Assembly (NCBI GenBank): GCA_947588705.1
Contig: CANPYT010000013.1
Location: 1-47,095 of the forward strand
Reading direction: 5' to 3'
Source of the DNA: an uncultured Acetatifactor sp.
GTDB lineage: Bacteria > Bacillota > Clostridia > Lachnospirales > Lachnospiraceae
DNA: 47,095 nt
Made by a program: the position numbers and the translations under genes. The notes beneath the pieces were generated by a model, which had not been told where the DNA came from, searched no databases, and worked only from the letters and a program-made list of their open reading frames with translations. Below are positions 22,301-28,337 of this stretch, in pieces (the first letter of the stretch is position 1; each line of letters opens with the position of its first letter).

Positions 22301-22889
22301 CAAGTTCTTCCCCCTGCCACAGGGAATAGCGGCAGACCGCCTTCTCCCAGCGGCTCCCGTCCAGCTCCGTCTCCGCCTCCAGGCGAAAGCCGTCCTCCTC
22401 CGGCCGGATGACCACATACGTCCCGTCAAGGGGCAGATAGGCGCTTCCGCACCGCTTCATCCAGACTTTTCGGTAGATCCCGGCTCCGGAATACCATCTG
22501 CTGTTGGGAGACTGGTGCCGCACCTGGACCAGGATCTGGTTTTCCCCCGGCTCCACCGCGTCGGTAATGTCCATATCAAAGGTGGAATAGCCGTATTTCC
22601 AGTCTCCGATCTTCTTTTGGTTCACGTACAGGGTGGAGTCCATATATACGCCCTCAAAGCGCAGGATCAGCCGCTCGTCTTTCCCGGGCGCTTTCTCCGC
22701 GGAAAACTCCTTCCTGTACCATCCCGTGCCGTCCTGATACAGGTCTTTGGCGTTGTAGATCAGCCAGTCATGGGGCAGTTCCACCGGGGCAAAATCCGCT
22801 TCCCTGCCTTGGATATCCCGGATCTCCGTCCCCGGCTCCGTCCTGAGAAATGTCCACCCGTCATAAAAAGGAATCAAATGTGCGTTCAT
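19389..22889 (-). CDS. Large GH2 glycosidase (beta-galactosidase type)
   Basis: A 1166-residue glycoside hydrolase of family 2. The sugar-binding and sandwich domains occupy about residues 1-285, and the TIM barrel follows with the acid/base Glu399 in SIGNEI and the nucleophile Glu478 in YGSETA. A DUF4982-like domain (FPYWDHNPGQKVDVRACTN onward) and Ig-like domains come next. The last 250 residues look like two tandem carbohydrate-binding-module-like sandwiches, each with an FGxxGxxxxTL pattern; the second ends SSFDLEYLQF. There is no signal peptide, so it acts in the cytoplasm on imported sugars. The ATG at 22889 has AGAGGT upstream; the frame extends further but would overlap the GTPase gene. 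It follows that gene by 31 bases. Beta-galactosidase is likely, but GH2 also includes beta-glucuronidases. Confidence 0.88.
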   Translation of the reverse strand: MNAHLIPFYDGWTFLRTEPGTEIRDIQGREADFAPVELPHDWLIYNAKDLYQDGTGWYRKEFSAEKAPGKDERLILRFEGVYMDSTLYVNQKKIGDWKYGYSTFDMDITDAVEPGENQILVQVRHQSPNSRWYSGAGIYRKVWMKRCGSAYLPLDGTYVVIRPEEDGFRLEAETELDGSRWEKAVCRYSLWQGEELVQDFGFHQWKRPAGERPEGEYGTDRSAPGMAGICAKVASPKLWDIEDPQCYRLTVELFGEEGGRMLDRQDITVGFRRFDFDREKGFFLNGRHVKIHGVCEHHDLGCLGAAFHGPAFERKLRILKKMGCNAIRTSHNMPAPELMELADRMGFLVVDEAFDMWERCKTEYDYGRFFKEWCPADVRSWVRRDRNHPCLLMWSIGNEIYDTHADEHGQEITRRLQGMVKLHDPRGNGLVTIGSNYMPWEGAQKCADILKVAGYNYGEHCYAEHHREHPDWIMYGSETASLVHSRGIYRFPLSQSVLSDDDEQCSSLGNCCTSWGAKSWEYCIVDDRDCEFILGQFLWTGFDYIGEPTPYHTKNSYFGQIDTAGFPKDPFYFFQSQWTDVEKAPMVHLFPYWDHNPGQKVDVRACTNAPQVELFLNGVSQGRRQIDHAHGTKLVADWQLEYVPGTIRAVAYDDEGREVAEDSRTSFGDSRRIVLTADKEILRADGRDMCFVEIETLDEQGNKVENASDYVKVSIEGPGRLLGMDNGDSTDYDEYKTNVRKLFSGKLLAVVGSTGEAGEIRLRTEGRGLESGELTLQAVEAGGADQEYLEDCRNLPTARKDLPGRIPVRKAELRALDGCCVTTQKRELTLELKLYPAAATDREIVWKAVNQAGIPVSFASVEPLEDPEGRLLARVTARGDGEFVVRCMVKDGERTVLISQLEYRAEGLGQAFLDPYEFVAGGLYTRACGQLGNGNEKGVATDRGTVSGPVYDNVDFGDFGSDEITLPVFALDGKPYDIDIWLGMPFEEGSRVLASVVYQKPSIWNTYQEETYKLPERIRGIATVAFTLKEKVHIKGFVFRKPEKAYERLWAADASAMYGDSFRREGRAVRGIGNNVVLVFEDMDFGADGASKLTLCGGTALSGNTIHLHFTDESGEVSNHIIEFAGTEGACREQVFALEGLKGRGRVELIFLPGSSFDLEYLQFSR

Positions 22890-22920
22890 ATCTACCTCTT
22901 TTCCGCCGCCTGTGCGGCTA

Positions 22921-25704
22921 TTATTTTTCTTTTCCCGTTTTCTCCCGGCCGCTTTCCAAAAAACGGCCTCCGTCACTTCCATCCTCCGGAAAGACCAGCT
23001 TCTGATACACGCGGCTTTGGACGGAAACGGCCTCCCGGAGCCGCTGCTCCGCCGCCTGCACCTCCTCTAGGAAGCCCATGGCAGAAAGGCGCGAAGCCCC
23101 CGCCCCCCAGATGATCATCTGCTCCAGCGCGTCGGAGGTCGCCACCGTCACCCGGTATTTTCGTCCGATCCGGTGCACCGTCTTTTCAATATACTGATCC
23201 GCCGTCTCCGCCTCCTTTGTATAGACCACGTAAATATTGTGGTACTGCGCCACGGAACCCGGGTTCCCCTTGACTTTGTAGGCGTCAAAAACCAGGATCA
23301 GGGTACAGCCCGCGTATCCCTGATAATTACAGCAGATATCCATGAGCCTGTCCCTGGCGCTGTCGATGTTTACGGCGGCGAGTCCGCGAAGCTCCTCCCA
23401 GGCGAAAATAATGTTGTAGCCATCCACCAGAAGATACTCTTCCCGGCTCTCCCTTTTCCCGGTACCGCCCCCGCGGCGGTCCCTTTCCCCTCCGCCCGGA
23501 GGATCCCTGTTTTCCGCGCCGCCTGAGGGATCCGGAACAATGTCCTGGCTTTGCCTGTGGTAGCGGTAAGGTTCATAGTCCCGGATACTCTTTCTATAGG
23601 TGCTCTGAAAGATCTGTTCCATTTCCTCCTGGGTGATATCGCGGGAGCCGCCGCTTCGGGCCCTGCTTTCCCCCGGCCTCCCGGCTGCCCCGGCCCGTTC
23701 CGGGAGATCGGCGCCCTCCCCAAAGGCTTCGCCCTCCCCGGGCTTCCAGCCGCTCTCCAGATGGGCATATTTTTCCACCTGGTCCCAGGTCACGGGGAAA
23801 CCGGCCCCGTGGGCGCAGAAAACGGAAGAAGAGGGGTTTTCCGTATCCCTGTCCGGGTCATACCCCACGGAGGCGATGACTTCCTCCGCATTATGACAGG
23901 GCTCATAGCCTTTCAGCGCGAAAGAGATCCGCCCCAGCCCCCTGGTGTAAGCATTCACTTCCCTGGGGTAGGAGCTGAATCCGGCAGCAGGCACCGTTCC
24001 GGTGAGAATGCCCCGCTCCCCTTCCGCCACAGGCGGGTCAAAACGGCCGTGCATCCGGCTGATATCGGACATGGCCCGGCCAAGCTGTTCCGCGGGAACT
24101 TCCAGCGTAAACGAGAACACCGGCTCCAGCAGTATATTCTCAGCCTTCATCAGCCCCTGGCGCAGGGCCCTGTAGGTGGCCTGGCGGAAATCCCCGCCCT
24201 CCGTATGTTTCAGATGGGCCCTGCCTGTGAGCAGCGTAACTTTCATATCCGTGACGGCAGACCCCGTCAGCACACCCGGATGGGTCTTCTCCTCCAGATG
24301 GGAGATCACGAGGCGCTGCCAGTTTCTGTCCAGCACGTCTTCGCTGCAGGCCGTCGCAAACTCCAGGCCGCTTCCGGGCTCGCCCGGCTCCAGCAAAAGA
24401 TGTACTTCCGCATAATGGCGCAGAGGCTCAAAATGCCCGATGCCGACCACAGGCCCGGCGATCGTCTCCCGATAGACGATGCTGCCGTCGGCAAATCCCA
24501 CCTCCAGGCCAAACCGCTCCTGGATCACATTTTTCAGTATCTCGGTCTGAACCTCGCCCATGACCTGCACGTGTATTTCCCCGGACGCCTCCTTCCAGAC
24601 AAGATGCAGCTCAGGAGCTTCCTCCTCCAGCTGACGCAGCTGCTCCAGCGCTTTCAGCACATCCGTTCCCTCCGGCAGCACCAGCCGATAAGTCAGCACT
24701 GGCGCCAGCACCGGGAGCTCACTGTTCTTCTCCGCCCCCAGCCCCTGCCCCGCAAACGTCCGGCCCAGCCCTGTCACGGCGCAGATCCCGCCCGCCGCCA
24801 CCTGTTCAGCCGCCTCGAATCGATTCCCGTTGTAGATCCGCAGCTGATCCGCTTTCTCCTCCCAGACCTGCTCCGGCCCGGCGGCGCTGCTGACGTTGCT
24901 CACGGGCATTTTCACCTGAAGCACACCCCCTGTCACCTTCAGATGCGTCAGCCGGTTCCCGCCTGCATCCCGGGAGATCTTGTATACCCTGGCCCCGAAC
25001 ACATCCGGGTACTCCGGAAGCCGGGAAAATCTCCGCAGGCCGTCCAACAGCTCCTCCACGCCCTCCAGACGCAGCGCCGACCCGAAATAACAGGGGAAAA
25101 CCTGCCTGCGGGAAACGGCCTCCGCCACGGACATCTCACTGAGGGCCCCCGTCTCCAGATATTCGTCCAGCAGTTCTTCGCTGCAGAGAGAAAGATTTTC
25201 CGCAAATTCCGGGCTTCCCTCCGCCTCCGGCCCAAACTCCATGCAATTCTGGTCCAGCTTTTGGCGCAGCTGCGCCAGGAGCTTTTGTCTGTCCACATCC
25301 GGCCGGTCCATCTTGTTTACAAAGAGAAACGCCGGGATCCCATATTGCCCCAGCAGCCGCCAGAGCGTGGCCGTGTGCCCCTGTACGCCGTCGGAGCCGC
25401 TGATCACCAGGATACAGTAATCCAGCGCCTGCAGGGTTCGCTCCATTTCCGCGCTGAAATCCACATGGCCCGGCGTGTCCAGCAGCGTCATGTCCAGCCC
25501 CTTCCAGGAGACTCTTGCCTGCTTGGAAAAGATGGTGATGCCCCTCGCCCTCTCCAGGGCAAAATTGTCCAGAAAGGCGTCGCCGTGGTCCACCCTGCCG
25601 GGCTTTCGCAGGAAACCCCCGGTATAGAGCAGCGCCTCGGAGAGAGTCGTCTTTCCCGCGTCCACATGGGCCAGGATGCCGATGACCAGTTGAGTGCCTC
25701 GCAT
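22921..25704 (-). CDS. TetM-like translational GTPase fused to a Rae1/YacP-type NYN nuclease
   Basis: A 927-residue fusion. The first 640 residues are an EF-G/TetM-class GTPase: G1 AHVDAGKTTL (12-21), G2 RGITI, G3 DTPGHVDF, G4 NKMDR, then domains II-V ending YTRGLGRISFALKGYEP, as in ribosomal protection proteins. A Gly/Glu/Arg-rich linker (about 650-750) follows. Residues 755-905 match YacP/Rae1, the ribosome-bound A-site endonuclease of Bacillus: LLVDGYNIIFAW, VFDAYKVKG (Asp807), KEAETADQYIE (Asp836) and VATSD (Asp858), so the acidic active site is intact. The ATG at 25704 has AAAGGAG upstream; an ATG ten codons earlier lacks a site. It precedes the GH2 gene by 31 bases. Inference: it enters the ribosomal A site and cleaves mRNA there. 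Simple tetracycline resistance is the less likely alternative. Confidence 0.88.
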   Translation of the reverse strand: MRGTQLVIGILAHVDAGKTTLSEALLYTGGFLRKPGRVDHGDAFLDNFALERARGITIFSKQARVSWKGLDMTLLDTPGHVDFSAEMERTLQALDYCILVISGSDGVQGHTATLWRLLGQYGIPAFLFVNKMDRPDVDRQKLLAQLRQKLDQNCMEFGPEAEGSPEFAENLSLCSEELLDEYLETGALSEMSVAEAVSRRQVFPCYFGSALRLEGVEELLDGLRRFSRLPEYPDVFGARVYKISRDAGGNRLTHLKVTGGVLQVKMPVSNVSSAAGPEQVWEEKADQLRIYNGNRFEAAEQVAAGGICAVTGLGRTFAGQGLGAEKNSELPVLAPVLTYRLVLPEGTDVLKALEQLRQLEEEAPELHLVWKEASGEIHVQVMGEVQTEILKNVIQERFGLEVGFADGSIVYRETIAGPVVGIGHFEPLRHYAEVHLLLEPGEPGSGLEFATACSEDVLDRNWQRLVISHLEEKTHPGVLTGSAVTDMKVTLLTGRAHLKHTEGGDFRQATYRALRQGLMKAENILLEPVFSFTLEVPAEQLGRAMSDISRMHGRFDPPVAEGERGILTGTVPAAGFSSYPREVNAYTRGLGRISFALKGYEPCHNAEEVIASVGYDPDRDTENPSSSVFCAHGAGFPVTWDQVEKYAHLESGWKPGEGEAFGEGADLPERAGAAGRPGESRARSGGSRDITQEEMEQIFQSTYRKSIRDYEPYRYHRQSQDIVPDPSGGAENRDPPGGGERDRRGGGTGKRESREEYLLVDGYNIIFAWEELRGLAAVNIDSARDRLMDICCNYQGYAGCTLILVFDAYKVKGNPGSVAQYHNIYVVYTKEAETADQYIEKTVHRIGRKYRVTVATSDALEQMIIWGAGASRLSAMGFLEEVQAAEQRLREAVSVQSRVYQKLVFPEDGSDGGRFLESGREKTGKEK

Positions 25705-25739
25705 AACCGCTGTCTCCTTTCTGCAAATAAACATATCAG

Positions 25740-25901
25740 TAACAGTTCAGCCAGCCGCCTGATTTGACGGAAAATCGTGCTTGCACGAATTTTCCGTCAT
25801 GTCTGGCGGCTGAGGGAGCGCCTTTTTATGAGCAAAGATAGGCGCAAGGCGCCGGAGAGCGCGTAAGCGCGGCTTTGCGAATAGTGCGGGCTGAACTGTT
25901 A
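25740..25901. repeat. 162-bp palindromic element with 13-bp terminal inverted repeats
   Basis: Ends are TAACAGTTCAGCC and its exact reverse complement. Inside is a long hairpin (GACGGAAAAT...ATTTTCCGTC within CAGCCGCC...GGCGGCTG) and a GGCGC-rich second hairpin. There is no coding capacity. The right third matches the shorter element at 37222-37296 (ATTCGCAAAG and CTCTCCG segments in common). It looks like a non-autonomous miniature element or a REP-type repeat. It sits between the GTPase gene and the thiT promoter, so it probably lies in the GTPase gene's leader. Confidence 0.75.
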
Positions 25902-25932
25902 CGCATATCAAAAATAATCAAAAATAACCAGC

Positions 25933-25961
25933 TTGACAATCCCTCCGTTATGTCTTATAGT
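25933..25961 (+). promoter_or_regulatory. Promoter of thiT
   Basis: Consensus TTGACA and TATAGT with a 17-base spacer, about 20 bases before the riboswitch. TTGACAA read on the other strand is TTGTCAA, so a leftward promoter for the GTPase gene could overlap it. Confidence 0.85.
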
Positions 25962-25978
25962 AGCCATAACAAAACAAC

Positions 25979-26070
25979 CGCTAGGGGAGCACATCGCTGA
26001 GATTGAGACGGCGTGAAACCGTCTCTGACCCTCATTACTTGAACCGGGCAATACCGGCGTAAGGAAGCAA
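25979..26070 (+). promoter_or_regulatory. TPP (THI-box) riboswitch
   Basis: The conserved core is present in order: GGGGAGC, CTGAGA (25997-26002), a P3 stem GAGACGG/CCGTCTC, GACCC, and ACTTGAACCGGGCAATACC followed by GGCGTAAGGAAGC. It binds thiamin pyrophosphate and represses the downstream gene. Gene context (a thiamin transporter) agrees. Confidence 0.96.
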
Positions 26071-26165
26071 GACAGCCCTTTTTTCTGAATGCGCAGGCCG
26101 GCTCCGGCCGATTTCCGCCTGCCGCGTCCATATGGGCTGCGCCCGCTGCCGCGGGTCCGATGGGT

Positions 26166-26196
26166 TCCTCCTTGGCAAGAATAAGGAGGATTTTTT
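26166..26196 (+). terminator. Hairpin that is both a terminator and an RBS trap for thiT
   Basis: TCCTCCTT (26166-26173) pairs perfectly with AAGGAGGA (26183-26190), and six T follow before the ATG at 26197. The right arm is the ribosome site itself. When formed, the hairpin would hide the ribosome site and also resembles an intrinsic terminator. It is the likely expression platform of the TPP riboswitch, with CAGCCC just after the aptamer and GGGCTG near 26138 available for an alternative pairing. Confidence 0.55.
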
Positions 26197-26889
26197 ATGT
26201 TGTACAATGTAGTAGTTGACGATTGGGATACCAAGACCTACGTTCCCACCACCCTTGGGATCATCCTGCTGGTGGCGGCCATGCTCGCCCTGCTGGCCGG
26301 GGCCCTTGTGTTCGCAAGGAAACAGGCCATAAAGTCCGGGAATGAGAAACCCGCCGGGAAGCTGACCGTAAAACAGCTGGTCTTCTGTGCCATGTCCCTG
26401 GCCCTGGGAACCGCCCTCTCCAACCTGAAACTGTTCGAAATGCCCTGGGGCGGCTCCGTCACCCTGCTCTCCATGCTGGTGATCTGCCTGCCGGGCTACT
26501 GGTTCGGCCTGGGCGCCGGAATCCTCACCGGCGTTGCCTACGGTATCCTGCAGCTTGTGATCGACCCCTATGTCCTTTATCCCCTCCAGCTTCTTGTGGA
26601 TTATCCCCTGGCCTTCGGTGCGCTGGGGCTCTCCGGCCTGTTCTCCGAGTCCAGGTACGGCCTGATCAAGGGGTATATCGCGGGAGTCATCGGACGATAT
26701 GTGTTCGCCGTGATCTCCGGTTTCGCGTTTTTCGCCGAATATGCCTGGGAGGGCTGGCATCCCCTTCCCTATTCTCTTGCGTACAACGGCAGCTATCTGT
26801 TTGCGGAAGCCGCCATCACCCTGGTCATTTTGGTCCTTCCCCCTGTCCAGAAGGCGTTCGGCCAGGTGAAACGGCTGGCCCTGGAATGA
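26197..26889 (+). CDS. thiT: Thiamin ECF transporter S component
   Basis: A 230-residue membrane protein of the ThiT (YuaJ) family, the substrate-binding subunit that captures thiamin and works with the shared ECF energy module (not encoded here). The family core starts at LTVKQLVFCAMSLALGTALS, with GGSVTLLSMLVICLPGYWFG and the C-terminal PYSLAYNGSYLFAE, whose Tyr/Asn residues bind thiamin in known ThiT. It is about 40 residues longer than usual: an extra N-terminal helix (TTLGIILLVAAMLALLAGAL, about 18-37) precedes the core. AAGGAGG lies eight bases before the ATG. It is controlled by the TPP riboswitch. Confidence 0.95.
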   Translation: MLYNVVVDDWDTKTYVPTTLGIILLVAAMLALLAGALVFARKQAIKSGNEKPAGKLTVKQLVFCAMSLALGTALSNLKLFEMPWGGSVTLLSMLVICLPGYWFGLGAGILTGVAYGILQLVIDPYVLYPLQLLVDYPLAFGALGLSGLFSESRYGLIKGYIAGVIGRYVFAVISGFAFFAEYAWEGWHPLPYSLAYNGSYLFAEAAITLVILVLPPVQKAFGQVKRLALE

Positions 26890-27088
26890 CATTGCCGGCC
26901 GAAAACAGCGTACATCCCTGCTGGATAAACTGCTGGATCTTCCGGTCGATATCCGGGACGGTAACGCCCAGTTTTTCCGCCAGGCAGGACTTACAGAGGA
27001 AGCTTTTGCTTCCTCTGTTGATAAATTTCTTATGTGCGCCGATTTCGTTATAGGTCAGTTCCCTGCCGCACTGCATACAGAGGCTCAT
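26825..27088 (-). CDS. Small zinc-ribbon-like protein, coupled to alpha-galactosidase
   Basis: An 87-residue protein of unknown function. Two CxxC pairs, Cys4/Cys7 (CMQC) and Cys32/Cys35 (CKSC), look like a zinc ribbon. The ordered part ends near residue 62; the last 25 residues are Gly/Pro-rich and lie antisense to the final 65 bases of thiT. Its ATG overlaps the stop of the GH27 gene (ATGA), which implies translational coupling and supports it as a real gene. Small CxxC proteins of this kind occur in Clostridia as conserved hypotheticals. I assign no role. Confidence 0.6.
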   Translation of the reverse strand: MSLCMQCGRELTYNEIGAHKKFINRGSKSFLCKSCLAEKLGVTVPDIDRKIQQFIQQGCTLFSAGNVIPGPAVSPGRTPSGQGEGPK

Positions 27089-28218
27089 GCCAGGTCCACC
27101 ACCTTCGCGCGGTACACCGCACAGTCAAAAGGCTGCAGTTCCTTGATAAAAGAGGCATTCTTTACGGTAAAGTCCTCGCCGGTCCAGACTTCCTTCATCT
27201 TCAGCGTTTTTCCCGTGCTGAAGGGAAGACCTATCTCGTCCAGGTTCACCCTTGCATAAGTTTTCTCCTCCCTGAGATTGAACAGGCCGATGGCCACATC
27301 GCCGCCCGCCAGCTGTTTCGCGTAGAGAAGCAGGTCGTCGCCGGTCCAGGTCCCCGCCATCTTCACCGGCTGGCGGCAGGCCGGATCCTGATTGATGCGG
27401 ATCATCTCCTCATTGGTGAGAATATCCAGGGATGCCTGGCTCATCCCGCGGATGTCGCATCCGATCATCAGCGGCGAACCCAAAAACGCCCACATGGAGA
27501 AATGCGTCTTGTACTGGGTGTCATTACATCCCTGAAGCCCCACATTTCCCTTTCCATACATGCCTACCACCAGCATATCCATGTCATTGAAGCACCCCAC
27601 GCCGTTGTAGGGATGCAGGCGCTCCTGCTGCTTTACAAGGCTTTTGATGGATTCCCAGGTGTCAAAGATATCCCCTGTGGACCGCCACATGGACGCGCCG
27701 GTACTCTTGATCCACTCATGGGTCTCGTCCGCTCCCCAGGAGCAGGCGCTGAACAGGATATCCCTGCCGCAGTTTTCCAGCGCAAGCCCCATGCGGCTGT
27801 AGAGATACTTCCCGTGGATAATGGGGCTGTGGTAGCAGTAGTCATATTTCAGGAAGTCCACCCCCCATTCCGCAAAGGTCTCCGCGTCGATAAACTCATG
27901 CTCGAAGCTTCCCGGATATCCGGCGCAGGTCAGATTCCCGGCACAGGAATACATGCCGAACTTTAACCCTTTTGCGTGTACATAATCCGCCACCGCTTTC
28001 ATCCCGTGAGGGAATTTTGCGGGATCCGCCACAAGCCGCTCCCTGCTGTCCCTCTCCTTCAGCGACCAGCAGTCATCGACCACAAGATACTCATACCCCT
28101 TTCCCAGAAGCCCTTTCTCCACCATCGCATCCGCCGTGTCAAAGATCAGCTGCTCGCTGATCTTATCCCCAAACGTGTTCCAGGAATTCCACCCCATGGG
28201 CGGCGTCAGTTTTACCAT
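27085..28218 (-). CDS. GH27 alpha-galactosidase
   Basis: A 377-residue family 27 glycosidase that releases terminal alpha-galactose. It has the family start PPMGWNSWNTFG, VVDDCW, the nucleophile Asp126 in FLKYDYC, and the acid/base Asp183 in WRSTGDI. The C-terminal beta domain begins after GCDIRGMSQ. It lacks a signal peptide, so it acts on imported oligosaccharides such as melibiose or raffinose. AGGAGGAAGATCGAG precedes the ATG. It ends in an ATGA overlap with the small zinc-ribbon gene. The 119 bases upstream hold a TATAGT -10 but no -35 at standard spacing, so its promoter is unresolved. Confidence 0.93.
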   Translation of the reverse strand: MVKLTPPMGWNSWNTFGDKISEQLIFDTADAMVEKGLLGKGYEYLVVDDCWSLKERDSRERLVADPAKFPHGMKAVADYVHAKGLKFGMYSCAGNLTCAGYPGSFEHEFIDAETFAEWGVDFLKYDYCYHSPIIHGKYLYSRMGLALENCGRDILFSACSWGADETHEWIKSTGASMWRSTGDIFDTWESIKSLVKQQERLHPYNGVGCFNDMDMLVVGMYGKGNVGLQGCNDTQYKTHFSMWAFLGSPLMIGCDIRGMSQASLDILTNEEMIRINQDPACRQPVKMAGTWTGDDLLLYAKQLAGGDVAIGLFNLREEKTYARVNLDEIGLPFSTGKTLKMKEVWTGEDFTVKNASFIKELQPFDCAVYRAKVVDLA

Positions 28219-28337
28219 CTCGATCTTCCTCCTTTTTGGGATCTATAATGTTACCCACCGTTTGAAACGCCCGCCATAAACGCCTGCGCGGGCATGGGCG
28301 CCATATGATTCTACGATACTATACCAGGCCCCGTCAG

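Noticed and set aside
22921..25704. Calling the GTPase a tetracycline resistance gene
   Set aside because: The domains match the family, but the NYN fusion, chromosomal context and absence of mobile flanks do not support a resistance role without functional evidence.
26035..26892. A 285-codon minus-strand frame covering the TPP riboswitch and thiT
   Set aside because: It runs antisense through a clear riboswitch and transporter gene and has a Gln/Gly-rich composition typical of shadow frames.
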